From the NCBI GenBank assembly GCA_026182355.1, contig JAPFBL010000070.1:1759501-1823500 (forward strand): 64,000 nt of DNA. The letters are read 5' to 3'. The position numbers and the translations under genes are program-made. This DNA comes from Hermatobates lingyangjiaoensis (taxonomy: Eukaryota; Arthropoda; Insecta; Hemiptera; Hermatobatidae). This document shows positions 51,164 through 53,259 of the stretch, in pieces; the stretch's first letter is position 1, and every line of letters starts with the position of its first letter. The notes beneath the pieces are model-generated. The model did no database searches, was not told the origin of the DNA, and worked only from the letters and a program-made list of their open reading frames with translations.

Positions 51164-53114
51164 ATAATATGATGGGAGCTCCAGACATCATATGCATTGT
51201 GAGCTCCCTTGACAAAGTGGTAGTACTTACTCCAATGTATGAAGGTAGAAACCGCTGACATTCATACATTCGAATGCTAACACTGCCACCCTGTTAAGGA
51301 GTCTCACATAGAATTTGATATACGAAGGTCCTAAGAAAAACATGAAACAAACTTATAAGACCAAATTAACCAGAGAAATCATTGCAGTAGGTACCAAAAT
51401 AATAAAAAAAGGGAAGAAATCATTTAAGACTTGTAAGTTATTAAAGCTGTTTTGGATCAAACCAAAAGCAAGCAGAACCAGGCCATGTACGCCAGAAAAC
51501 CGTTACGTTAGTCAACACTCAGCCATAAGCGAACAACTTTAATCTTCCTATCCTACTCTGGTTGCTATATAAAAGGAGAAAGCAATTACAGAATCACTGT
51601 TATCCCAAGATAGCCCTAGCAAAAAGTGGATACATGTTGATAGTATATTATTTAGTTTAGATTCAATAACAGAAACATTATTCAGGGAGCAGAGAAAGTT
51701 AAAAAGAAGGTAGTTTCTGCAAATTCTGAAGTTTTTCTTGATCCTTCGTTCAAAGCATGTCTAGTACTAGCTAAGGTATTGGTTGACATGCTTCAAGTAA
51801 TCCTTCACGCGTCTACTGGACCTGAATAGTAAGTTTGCGAGATATTCTAAATATTTCTATACTTTTAACGGTAGAGTGGCAGTTTAGGGTCTAATTACTA
51901 ATAAAAGAGCTCACTTGTGGGTAAACATACTTGGAATGACTAGGGCAGATTGGTTGACTTCCTATTCTACCTGGTTCATTTGGATGCAGCCACTGGTAAA
52001 CAATTTTAAGACCTTGCTTATACCAGCAATTTAAATATCTATGTATAGACTCTTTTCTTGTAGTCTTCTATTAAAAATTGCATTAAGAACATAAATGAAG
52101 AGGATGTCCATAAATGTAAACTGACAATACAGATGACGCTCAATGGGACCAAAATTATTTGAAAAAAAAAAAATAATTTTAGAACATAAATAATAGAAGA
52201 AGTAATACAAGAAAAGAAACCAAATATAAATATTCGAAGTACCCAATACAAGCAGGATCCTAGCCACCTAACATGTAAACACTAATGGTAAACATTCCTT
52301 ACTTACAGCACATATGACTTCAACTATTGTGAACAAAAACCATCTCACCTGAATGTTTTTTCCTTCTTTTGGCTAAATTTTGAGATTTTTTCGTTGAATT
52401 AGTTTTATGGTGTAAAAGAATAATAATTTTCTACTAAACGTAAAATAATTGTTAAATCTCATTAAGACCACTCTTTTGGTTTTTTTTCCTTAAAATGACT
52501 TAAAAGAATAAATAACAGAAAAAAATGTGAACTAATGATTAAGTTTCATGAAACGAAATCTATAAATGATATGCTTAAGATGCCTGATAGTTCATAAACC
52601 GTAGGTGAATTTTATTAGCATTGGTTTGATTTCATGCATTGTTTCACAGCAGACCTGAGTCTGTTATATATTCATTGTAAGTATGAATCAGCACCAAAAC
52701 CCGTTGTGTCAAAAAAATATATACGAGATAGACTAGCTTGTTTGAGTGCTATTAACTTTTGTATTGGAGTATCAAAATTTTCTGTCTTCTATTGTTTATA
52801 TAGAAACCTTCAAATATTTAATTGTTTTACTCTTGTAAAAATATTTAATTTACTATGAAGGACACTAAATGAAACAGTCTTTTATAAAATGATCTAATGA
52901 AATTTAATATTTATGCGTAATAATATTTAGTTTTTGTTGACAGGTTTTAGTGACGAAACCTGATTTTTACAACGAGGAGACCAGACGGAATTTGTTCAGT
53001 ACTTTATCAGAACTGATTAGTCTCAACATAGTGCCCATCATCAACACTAATGATGCAGTCACTCCACCTCCATCATCAGACACGGACTTCCCCATCAGCA
53101 AAGAGGGCAAGAAG
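4695..53114 (+). CDS. P5CS: Delta-1-pyrroline-5-carboxylate synthase, N-terminal half, five exons (partial gene)
   Basis: P5CS is a bifunctional mitochondrial enzyme: an N-terminal glutamate 5-kinase phosphorylates glutamate, and a C-terminal gamma-glutamyl-phosphate reductase makes glutamate semialdehyde/P5C for proline and ornithine synthesis. The five exons (4694-4814, 27223-27405, 47626-47769, 50025-50126, 52944-53114) join in phase 0 to 240 codons. In order they give a Ser/Arg-rich presequence, the kinase opening [13 protein letters not shown], the glycine-rich [26 protein letters not shown], and IINTNDAV. Order and spacing match animal P5CS up to roughly residue 240 of about 800. No exon for the following KDNDSLAA-type block or for the reductase was found up to 64000, so the gene runs off the right edge after an intron of more than 10.9 kb. 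All introns carry GT-AG ends and are filled with repeats. Confidence 0.93.
5288..5516. repeat. Diverged inverted repeat, hammerhead-like relic
   Basis: Arms 5288-5322 and 5478-5516 pair imperfectly (GAATTTCAAAAATTGGGTCT against its complement). The minus strand holds CTGATGAA then GAACAC and CAAAACGAG, a decayed version of the family B core. It is not bounded by a long TA tract. Confidence 0.5.
8045..8240. repeat. Family C inverted-repeat unit
   Basis: About 90-bp arms (8045-8134 and 8152-8240) around a 17-bp centre. The right arm reads TCTCCTGAAGACGGATTGCT then AAAAATT at 8184-8210, and is followed by AGTGTGTTTCTTTACTCTGT. The same tail is at 46031-46135 and, alone, at 25248-25272. The GAAA of the core has been lost in this copy. 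Confidence 0.7.
9298..9430 (-). repeat. Family A terminal repeat with intact hammerhead-like motif
   Basis: On the minus strand, 9377-9405 is CTGACGAT, stem GACCG / CGGTT with loop CTTGTTA, then GAAA. The flanking block up to the CACGTG-containing end matches the other family A copies. Confidence 0.75.
9431..10837. other. Intronic DNA with a less AT-rich block
   Basis: Positions 9730-9960 are less AT-rich and C-rich on the plus strand. A short ATG-initiated segment at 10022-10088 ([18 protein letters not shown]...) ends at a donor-like AATCCAAG|GTCAGA. Neither matches a family I know and I do not call a gene. Confidence 0.3.
10838..11230 (-). repeat. TA-bounded terminal repeat with hammerhead-like motif (family E)
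   Basis: The unit lies between (TA)n tracts at 10841-10876 and 11171-11224. On the minus strand, 10936-10963 reads CTGAAGAT, stem GTCTA / TAGAC with loop CAAATA, then GAAACGTCGGC. An 8-bp-like TAACTAAC simple repeat fills 10984-11046. Confidence 0.75.
10984..11046. repeat. TAAC simple repeat
   Basis: Imperfect tandem TAACTAAC units inside the family E unit. Confidence 0.85.
11260..11520. repeat. Family E inverted-repeat unit with two hammerhead-like motifs
   Basis: Arms of about 110 bp (11260-11371 and 11385-11500) flank a T-rich centre; (TA)n lies on both sides. The plus arm at 11406-11433 reads CTGAGGAT, stem GTCTT / AAAGAC, then GAAACGTTGGC. The minus arm at 11327-11353 has the same core with GAAA changed to AAAA. 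Confidence 0.8.
12111..12270. repeat. Family A partial inverted repeat
   Basis: A short left arm (12111-12140) is the complement of 12150-12178. On the plus strand, CTGACGAA at 12158, stem and GAAA at 12182-12185 are followed by the standard family A block to 12265. Confidence 0.75.
12445..13040 (+). pseudogene. Penelope-like element remnant, N-terminal part of the RT ORF
   Basis: Penelope-like elements code for a reverse transcriptase fused to a GIY-YIG endonuclease. Here the N-terminal region is visible in pieces. A block with KLVLNLSEY at about 12720-12750 is followed, after one frameshift and stop, by [19 protein letters not shown]. Then come [25 protein letters not shown] and [13 protein letters not shown] near 12990-13030. 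The NLS...GLNF.P...ADK series is the standard PLE N-terminal signature. An earlier segment (12445-12684) is open but poorly conserved. The RT core and endonuclease are absent: at about 13045 the coding remnant jumps directly into a terminal repeat that is also present at 49330-49790, so this is an internal-deletion copy. Confidence 0.75.
13045..13345 (+). repeat. Family E terminal repeat (pLTR) downstream of the PLE remnant
   Basis: CTGTTTCAAAATATATACTT opens a block shared with the right arm of 49330-49790. At 13203-13235 a decayed hammerhead-like core has the stem GGTTTT / AAAACC and then GAAACGTTGGC. The CTGANGA side reads CTACGAAA, so this copy is probably inactive. Its direct junction with PLE coding sequence ties the terminal-repeat family to PLEs. 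Confidence 0.7.
13346..14705. other. AT-rich intronic DNA
   Basis: No gene, RNA or repeat family recognised. Confidence 0.5.
14710..14914 (+). repeat. Family A terminal repeat, intact hammerhead-like motif, ending in (TA)n
   Basis: 14778-14806: CTGACGAA, stem GACCG / CGGTT with a 7-nt loop, GAAA. The 14710-14765 part matches 3600-3645 in opposite orientation. The block ends at a (TA)n tract (14882-14914), which is directly abutted by a DNA transposon. Confidence 0.8.
14915..15248. mobile_element. CAGTGG-ended non-autonomous DNA transposon, copy 1
   Basis: The unit starts CAGTGGTCATCAAAG and ends ATACGCCACTG, so the ends are short inverted repeats, with TA on both sides. It shares its left 70 bp and its right 60 bp (TTGGCATGTGCC ... 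poly-C ... CGCCACTG) with 30699-31074. It contains an 18-base C run at about 15212-15230 and no transposase. The CAGTGGCG end is common among hAT-type elements, but family assignment is uncertain. Confidence 0.65.
15249..15595. other. AT-rich intronic DNA
   Basis: Nothing recognised between the DNA transposon and the next inverted repeat. Confidence 0.5.
15596..16272. repeat. Family E-like long inverted repeat with hammerhead-like motif
   Basis: Arms 15596-15740 and 16140-16272 are complementary, although diverged. The right arm at 16194-16224 has TTGAAAAT, stem GCCA / TTGGC, GAAACGTCGGC. The interior (15741-16139) holds a smaller hairpin around 15770-15830 (CTACAAAAC against its complement) and AT-rich sequence. 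Confidence 0.65.
16273..20296. other. AT-rich intronic DNA, minor relics
   Basis: No gene supported. 16980-17280 is less AT-rich with a short minus-strand open segment that I do not recognise. 18700-18765 resembles a decayed family E tail. At 18866-18892 there is a clean hairpin (AAATCGTCAGA with TCTGACGATTT), overlapped by CTGACGAT and a TTGTTA / TAACAA stem but lacking the GAAA. Confidence 0.4.
20297..20571. mobile_element. MITE with ~36-bp terminal inverted repeats
   Basis: The left end GCTTATTTTGAAAGTGGCCT and the right end AGGCCACTTTCAAAATAAAC are complementary over about 36 bp, extending to AATTGAGC / GCTCAATT. The AT-rich interior of about 200 bp has no coding capacity. Confidence 0.75.
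20791..21392 (-). mobile_element. Jockey-like non-LTR retrotransposon, 5'-truncated 3' end (copy 1)
   Basis: On the minus strand a C-terminal RT segment ([20 protein letters not shown] ... [15 protein letters not shown]) runs into stops and small deletions. It is followed by a 3' UTR ending in a poly-A (plus strand T run at 20791). The 3' UTR and coding part align along their whole length with 55343-55990. It is truncated near 21392. Confidence 0.85.
21828..22192. repeat. Family B terminal unit with hammerhead-like motif
   Basis: The minus strand at 21893-21919 has CTGATGAT, stem GAACAC / GTGTTC with loop AAA, GAAACGCG. The outer end TTCTGAGGTAAAATGG returns in inverted form at 22167-22182 (TTTTACCTCAGAATGA), giving an element of about 365 bp. 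The internal 22010-22160 is less AT-rich, without recognised protein. Confidence 0.75.
22193..25625. other. AT-rich intronic DNA with CT microsatellite and a family C fragment
   Basis: No gene supported. (CT)n lies at 24476-24516. 25248-25290 (AGTGTGTTTCTTTACTCTGT) is a lone family C tail. Confidence 0.5.
24476..24516. repeat. (CT)n microsatellite
   Basis: Imperfect CT dinucleotide run. Confidence 0.9.
25636..25922 (+). mobile_element. tRNA-derived SINE, copy 3
   Basis: Plus-strand head CCAGGTTAGCTCAGT (A box region) and B box GGGTTCGATCC at about 25697, then TCTCGATTTATTCACTCGG as in copies 4 and 5. It ends with an ACCTAATCTGACCTAA tail (25906-25920). This copy has the best-preserved tRNA-like head in the window. 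Confidence 0.8.
25923..27222. other. End of P5CS intron 1
   Basis: AT-rich. 27046-27140 is less AT-rich and just upstream of exon 2, but has no clear open segment. Confidence 0.4.
27223..27405 (+). CDS. P5CS: P5CS exon 2 (start of glutamate 5-kinase domain)
   Basis: Exactly 61 codons, phase 0 at both ends, acceptor TTGACAG| and donor AACAG|GTCTG. It encodes a short linker ([18 protein letters not shown]) and then the amino-acid-kinase opening [20 protein letters not shown] followed by [13 protein letters not shown]. The Lys and Gly-Ser of VVKLGSAV form the nucleotide-phosphate contact in the amino-acid kinase fold. The match to animal P5CS (human has [16 protein letters not shown]) is unmistakable. 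An alternative acceptor AG lies six bases downstream (GATCAG|CAG); it would also keep the frame and remove two residues. Confidence 0.95.
28199..29163. repeat. Inverted repeat with ~140-160-bp arms
   Basis: Left arm 28199-28340 (TATCCACTTCAACT ... GCACAGCTGGTTTAATAGAG) and right arm 29000-29163 are complementary. The interior of 660 bp has no recognised protein. An interior block, 28572-28625 (CAGTATCTTTTAGTGTT), recurs at 30090-30145, showing that a related repeat lies there too. The element class is unknown. Confidence 0.65.
30699..31074. mobile_element. CAGTGG-ended non-autonomous DNA transposon, copy 2
   Basis: It starts CAGTAGCCATCAAAG and ends ATACGCCACTG. It has the same end blocks as 14915-15248, including TTGGCATGTGCCAC followed by a short C run. 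There is no transposase. Confidence 0.65.
31591..31656. repeat. (TA)n microsatellite
   Basis: Long uninterrupted TA run at the left edge of the PLE 5'-end pair. Confidence 0.95.
31660..31791 (-). pseudogene. PLE ORF, N-terminal fragment (minus copy, stop at codon 4)
   Basis: Mirror copy of the 32395 fragment: minus-strand ATG at 31791, then MDN and TAA where the other copy has AAA (Lys). The remaining [20 protein letters not shown] and [18 protein letters not shown] are intact up to the TA tract. Confidence 0.75.
31811..31836 (-). ncRNA. Hammerhead-like motif before PLE ATG (minus copy)
   Basis: Exact mirror of 32350-32375, including stem GGTC / GACC and GAAACGTCGGTA. Confidence 0.45.
32350..32375 (+). 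ncRNA. Hammerhead-like motif before PLE ATG (plus copy)
   Basis: CAGTAGAT, stem GGTC / GACC with loop GAAGAA, then GAAACGTCGGTA. The three bases CAG replace the CTG of the other families. After GAAA, the sequence ACGTCGGTA could form a minimal 2-bp stem III with a 4-base loop and UA at the cleavage-site position. Confidence 0.45.
32395..32553 (+). pseudogene. PLE ORF, N-terminal fragment (plus copy)
   Basis: ATG at 32395 opens 53 codons: [20 protein letters not shown], then [20 protein letters not shown] and [14 protein letters not shown] basic helix followed by a FN.TC.NEGL.P.Y block is the usual N-terminus of PLE polyproteins. The frame runs straight into (TA)n, which cuts off RT and endonuclease. 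The ATG is 20 bases after the GAAA of the upstream hammerhead-like motif. It is close in sequence to the fragments at 31660-31791 and 39454-39600. Confidence 0.75.
32552..32609. repeat. (TA)n microsatellite
   Basis: TA run at the right edge of the PLE 5'-end pair. Confidence 0.95.
32655..32894. repeat. Family D inverted-repeat unit with hammerhead-like motif, ending in (TA)n
   Basis: Arms 32655-32723 and 32767-32840. The minus strand at 32699-32720 reads CTGATGAC, AACGATGGTC, GAAATAT. The plus arm has a decayed version (CTAATGAC, GACGATGTTC, GAAATAT). The centre contains GGAGTCACCGCTCTGCC. (TA)n follows at 32862-32894. Confidence 0.75.
32895..34178. other. AT-rich intronic DNA
   Basis: No gene or repeat family recognised. 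Confidence 0.5.
34484..34517 (-). ncRNA. Hammerhead-like motif, family D variant
   Basis: The minus strand reads CTGAGAAC, stem GACCG / CGGTC with loop CCATTA, GAAATATTG. The stem is perfectly paired, although its sequence differs from other family D copies. Confidence 0.4.
34616..34644 (+). ncRNA. Hammerhead-like motif, family A
   Basis: CTGACGAA, GAACG / CGGTT (one mismatch), loop CTTGTTA, GAAA, then the family A block to 34690 and (TA)n. Confidence 0.4.
35093..36575. other. AT-rich intronic DNA
   Basis: No gene or repeat family recognised. Confidence 0.5.
36576..36787 (-). CDS. Exon-like segment with a P-loop motif, unknown gene, inside P5CS intron 2
   Basis: On the minus strand an open segment of 70 codons plus 2 bases is bounded by an acceptor (TTAACAG|GCACAGG at 36787) and a donor (AACAG|GTAAAA at 36575). 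It contains [20 protein letters not shown], where GCSRVGKT fits the Walker A pattern GxxxxGK[ST]. It continues [20 protein letters not shown], then [11 protein letters not shown]. The hydrophobic strand after the P-loop suits a P-loop NTPase. Composition is less AT-rich than its surroundings. I do not recognise the family. It could be one exon of a gene nested antisense to P5CS, a pseudogene, or a transposon fragment. No partner exon was identified. Confidence 0.4.
37141..37365. repeat. Family B near-perfect inverted repeat with two hammerhead-like motifs
   Basis: Arms 37141-37243 and 37264-37361 surround a 20-bp centre. The minus copy at 37209-37235 is CTGATGAT, GAACAC / GTGTTC, GAAACGCG. 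The plus copy at 37272-37298 has GTGTTG in the second stem strand. The outer ends carry ATTCTGAGGTAAAATGG. Confidence 0.85.
37366..39453. other. AT-rich intronic DNA
   Basis: 37535-37640 is a low-complexity TAATA/ATAAT run. No gene supported. 39160-39342 is open on the plus strand, but has the composition of a random AT-rich frame. Confidence 0.5.
39454..39600 (+). pseudogene. PLE ORF N-terminal fragment, second lineage
   Basis: ATG at 39454 opens [20 protein letters not shown] then [19 protein letters not shown] and ILFNRT. Position by position it resembles the 32395 fragment (NK.YGELL, lysine-rich LEK.RK, FN.T), but with many changes, so it belongs to a different lineage. It is truncated by (CA)n and (TA)n at 39586-39650. 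A relic ACTGAAACGTTTG lies upstream at about 39376. Confidence 0.6.
39586..39650. repeat. (CA)n/(TA)n compound microsatellite
   Basis: CA repeats pass into TA repeats exactly where the PLE fragment ends. Confidence 0.95.
39655..39889. repeat. Family A inverted-repeat unit, ending in (TA)n
   Basis: Arms 39658-39703 and 39754-39799 are complementary. The minus copy at 39700-39728 has CTGACGAA, GACCG / CGGTT, GAAA. The right arm has lost the core (deletion between AACTGGGTTT and AAGATCTT). (TA)n runs over 39833-39889. Confidence 0.8.
40131..41266. mobile_element. Penelope-like remnant with inverted terminal arms (family G)
   Basis: Arms of about 260-300 bp (40131-40390 and 40965-41266) are complementary, including the GGAGGCAAT blocks. 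Hammerhead-like motifs are at 40322-40345 (minus) and 41046-41070 (plus: CTGAAGAT ... GAAAGC). The interior, 40390-40960, is distinctly GC-richer and holds a GIY-YIG endonuclease piece. Confidence 0.75.
40405..40485 (+). pseudogene. PLE GIY-YIG endonuclease fragment
   Basis: The frame reads [18 protein letters not shown] then LLGRRSHT and a stop. YIGMTT.ELS.RL..H is the YIG half and following helix of the GIY-YIG nuclease typical of PLE C-termini. The downstream part is frame-broken, and no RT domain remains. Confidence 0.7.
41307..41370. repeat. Perfect 64-bp palindrome with no spacer
   Basis: 32-bp arms meet at TCAA|TTGA (41338/41339), for example ATTCGGTCAATTGACCGAAT. The unit is bounded on the right by (TA)n at 41370-41404. 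A related but spaced unit is at 41785-41871. Confidence 0.9.
41405..41602. repeat. Family A inverted-repeat unit between TA tracts
   Basis: The left arm starts AAGATTTCACATAAACACGT. The right arm carries CTGAGGAA, stem GACCG / CAGTT, GAAA at 41514-41544. TA tracts on both sides. Confidence 0.75.
41609..41702. repeat. Short inverted repeat between TA tracts
   Basis: TTGAGGGCTAGGTCAAATAA pairs with TTATTTGACCCAGCCCTCAA across a short centre. No hammerhead-like core seen. Confidence 0.75.
41762..41892. repeat. Inverted repeat related to the 41307 palindrome
   Basis: Arms around 41798-41830 and 41842-41871 (GTGTGTTCTCTAATC against its complement, GGTTCGGTCAATTT) with a short spacer. The outer AATAATATATCGACCG matches 41284-41299. 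Confidence 0.75.
42333..42796. repeat. Near-perfect palindrome, 215-bp arms, 18-bp spacer
   Basis: Arms 42333-42547 and 42566-42780 are almost identical when inverted, with only a few single-base differences; (TA)n adjoins on the right. The right arm reads CTTGATAA, a short stem around TGGCT ... AGCA, then GAAACATGTG near 42622-42650, a variant of the hammerhead-like pattern. No coding sequence. Confidence 0.85.
43110..43300 (+). repeat. Direct duplication of the left arm, with a 43-bp inner tandem repeat
   Basis: CCAAGTGACATGTTAAATTA at 43110 repeats 42949. Inside, the unit ATCGATGACTCATGCTTAGT is tandemly doubled (43130 and 43173), so it occurs three times on the left and once, inverted, near 44655. 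Confidence 0.85.
43573..43606 (-). ncRNA. Hammerhead-like relic downstream of PLE C-terminus
   Basis: The minus strand reads CGTCGAT, stem GACATC / GATGTC with loop TGT, GAAAGC. The stem and GAAA are intact but the first box deviates. Its position just 3' of the coding end fits a 3' terminal repeat. Confidence 0.35.
43710..44640 (-). pseudogene. PLE C-terminal region: end of RT/linker, GIY-YIG relic, C-terminal tail
   Basis: On the minus strand, segments in order resemble the end of a PLE polyprotein. [20 protein letters not shown] (about 44530) comes first. [20 protein letters not shown] follows near 44300, then an endonuclease segment with [20 protein letters not shown] in 44171-43710. The last pieces are [15 protein letters not shown] and [20 protein letters not shown] (ending at 43932). 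LTRE.LVEGT and ILEALYI..KPSLN.Q are hallmark C-terminal blocks. Several stops and frameshifts break the upstream part. The last 153 codons are open but end in a divergent tail. The catalytic YIG tract is not clearly preserved. Confidence 0.75.
44800..45889. other. AT-rich intronic DNA
   Basis: No gene or repeat family recognised. Confidence 0.5.
45890..46011 (+). repeat. Family A terminal repeat ending in (TA)n
   Basis: 45892-45921: CAGACGAA, GACCG / CGGTT with loop CTTGTTG, GAAA; then the family A block and (TA)n at 45991-46011. Confidence 0.75.
46012..46243. repeat. Family C inverted repeat with hammerhead-like motif
   Basis: Arms of about 40 bp around 46031-46070 and 46090-46130. 46074-46094 is CTGAAGAC, GGATCATCC, GAAAATTTGAG. 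(TA)n on both sides (45991-46011, 46206-46243). Confidence 0.75.
46320..46545. repeat. TA-bounded unit with a GC-rich insert
   Basis: Between (TA)n at 46319-46340 and 46525-46545. It starts TAGGTGTGTTACTCTAATCG, resembling the 41798 unit. 46420-46490 is unusually GC-rich (CATCCGGCCTGCGCCGC). No protein recognised. Confidence 0.5.
46590..46818. repeat. Family C inverted repeat with paired hammerhead-like motifs
   Basis: Arms of about 95 bp around a short GGAAAC centre. Minus 46646-46666 and plus 46724-46744 are mirror copies of CTGAAGAC, GGTTCAACC, GAAAATTAGAG. (TA)n follows at 46793-46818. Confidence 0.85.
46855..47150. repeat. Family D inverted repeat with paired hammerhead-like motifs
   Basis: Arms 46860-46970 and about 46997-47105. 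Minus 46923-46944 is CTGATGAC, GACGATGGTC, GAAATATCG. Plus 47030-47051 is CTGATGAG with the same stem. Bounded by (TA)n at 46793-46818 and 47116-47150. Confidence 0.85.
47281..47405 (+). repeat. Decayed family A terminal repeat
   Basis: CTCTGATGAATACTACTTAA then GGGTTGAATGATC, with the TTTCACGTGTTTAT end at 47378, corresponds to the family A block with many changes. Confidence 0.6.
47626..47769 (+). CDS. P5CS: P5CS exon 3 (glutamate 5-kinase, glycine-rich loop)
   Basis: Acceptor GTTTGCAG| and 48 codons beginning [20 protein letters not shown]. The [14 protein letters not shown] segment is the conserved glutamate-kinase loop. The following [13 protein letters not shown] is typical of insect P5CS and longer than bacterial ProB in this place. 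I place the donor at TCA|GTCAGT (47770), which keeps phase 0 with the next exon; the sequence then runs to an in-frame TAG about 70 bases later. The donor is weaker than the others, so the last one or two residues are less certain. Confidence 0.92.
47770..48539. other. P5CS intron 3, 5' part
   Basis: Very AT-rich. A duplicated block (TGCATATCTCACAAA at 47929 and 48188, with about 130 bp of similar sequence around each) is a local direct repeat. No gene. Confidence 0.6.
48540..48690 (-). repeat. Decayed family D terminal unit
   Basis: The minus strand has TCAATGAC, GACAAATATG, AAAATATCG near 48610-48630. The outer ATAAAAACGCACAAA resembles the other family D arms. (TA)n at 48668-48690. Confidence 0.5.
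48700..49330. repeat. Family C long inverted repeat, ~270-bp arms
   Basis: The left arm (48700-48960) and right arm (49085-49305) are complementary, with an AT-rich centre. Both arms include a GC-rich part (CGCATGCGCGCCCGTTCACA). Mirror hammerhead-like motifs are at 48798-48819 (minus) and 49225-49246 (plus): CTGAAGAC, GGTTCAAACC, GAAAATTAG. (TA)n at 49303-49330. Confidence 0.85.
49331..49830. repeat. Family E inverted repeat, same terminal block as the 12.4-13.3 kb PLE remnant
   Basis: Arms around 49335-49510 and 49570-49790. The right arm carries GGTTTT / AAAGACC and GAAACGTTGGC, with a decayed first box (CTTTGAAAA). It aligns with 13045-13345 over about 280 bp. (TA)n at 49812-49829. Confidence 0.8.
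49845..49950 (+). repeat. Family C single arm with hammerhead-like motif, near P5CS exon 4
   Basis: 49890-49911: CTGAAGAC, GGGTCAATCC, GAAAATTAG. The stem has compensating changes relative to the 46.6 and 49.2 kb copies. It ends at about 49950, roughly 75 bp before exon 4. Confidence 0.75.
50025..50126 (+). CDS. P5CS: P5CS exon 4 (glutamate 5-kinase core)
   Basis: 34 codons, phase 0, acceptor TTTTTGACAG| and donor GCTCAG|GTACT. The protein [20 protein letters not shown] continues with [14 protein letters not shown]. It corresponds to the RACAAAGQSGLMALYEAMF region of vertebrate P5CS; the GQSGLM segment lies in the kinase substrate/nucleotide pocket. The upstream intron ends only about 75 bases after a hammerhead-like repeat unit (49845-49950), so mobile DNA abuts the acceptor region. 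Confidence 0.95.
50127..50817. other. P5CS intron 4, 5' part
   Basis: AT-rich; nothing recognised. Confidence 0.5.
50818..51057. repeat. Family B-type inverted repeat with hammerhead-like motif
   Basis: Arms 50818-50888 and 50985-51057, centre with an inner hairpin GGTACAACTCACGGTTGTACC. Minus 50881-50907 is CTGAGGAA, GAACAC / GTGTTC with loop TAC, GAAACGTG. Confidence 0.8.
51117..51170. repeat. (CA)n/(TA)n compound microsatellite
   Basis: CA repeats passing into TA repeats, at the edge of a PLE endonuclease piece, as at 39586-39650. Confidence 0.95.
51171..51263 (-). pseudogene. PLE GIY-YIG endonuclease fragment
   Basis: The minus strand reads [18 protein letters not shown] then [11 protein letters not shown] before the TA tract. 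YIG.STTTLSR.L..H..SGAP is the YIG half of a PLE endonuclease, better preserved than the 40405 copy. It is open along its short length and cut off by the (TA)n tract. Confidence 0.75.
51312..51545 (+). pseudogene. PLE C-terminal fragment in the opposite orientation
   Basis: The plus strand has [20 protein letters not shown] then [20 protein letters not shown], corresponding to LTRE.LVEGT ... [11 protein letters not shown] of the 43.9 kb copy. It lies about 50 bp from the minus-strand YIG piece but points the other way, so the junction is an internal inversion or two insertions. Confidence 0.6.
51546..52943. other. P5CS intron 4, 3' part
   Basis: 51690-51830 contains a frame ([20 protein letters not shown]) that looks less random than its surroundings, but I do not recognise it. 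The rest is AT-rich without a gene. Confidence 0.35.
52944..53114 (+). CDS. P5CS: P5CS exon 5 (glutamate 5-kinase, NTNDAV motif)
   Basis: 57 codons, phase 0, acceptor TTGTTGACAG| and donor AAGAAG|GTTAGT. It reads [20 protein letters not shown], then [19 protein letters not shown] and a variable tail [26 protein letters not shown] is the conserved Asn/Asp segment of glutamate kinase. The variable tail coincides with the place where vertebrate P5CS has an alternatively spliced two-residue insert; here I see no second in-frame donor close by. The next exon is not in the window. Confidence 0.95.
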
Positions 53115-53259
53115 GTTAGTCAATGGAATCTAGTGTATACTCTAAGGATAAGTCTTTCTGAGTTGGCAAAGTGATATAGTAGACGATAAGAGTATTTATC
53201 TGTATACTATCAAATGAAATCTATATTCATTACTGAAGTAATGTTAAATCAAATTTTAC

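Noticed and set aside
51690..51830. Possible coding relic [20 protein letters not shown]
   Set aside because: Stops on both sides and no recognised family; too little to call.
52031..52267. Overlapping minus-strand open segments of 70 and 78 codons
   Set aside because: Phe/Leu/Tyr-rich translation of AT-rich DNA in two frames at once, without motif.
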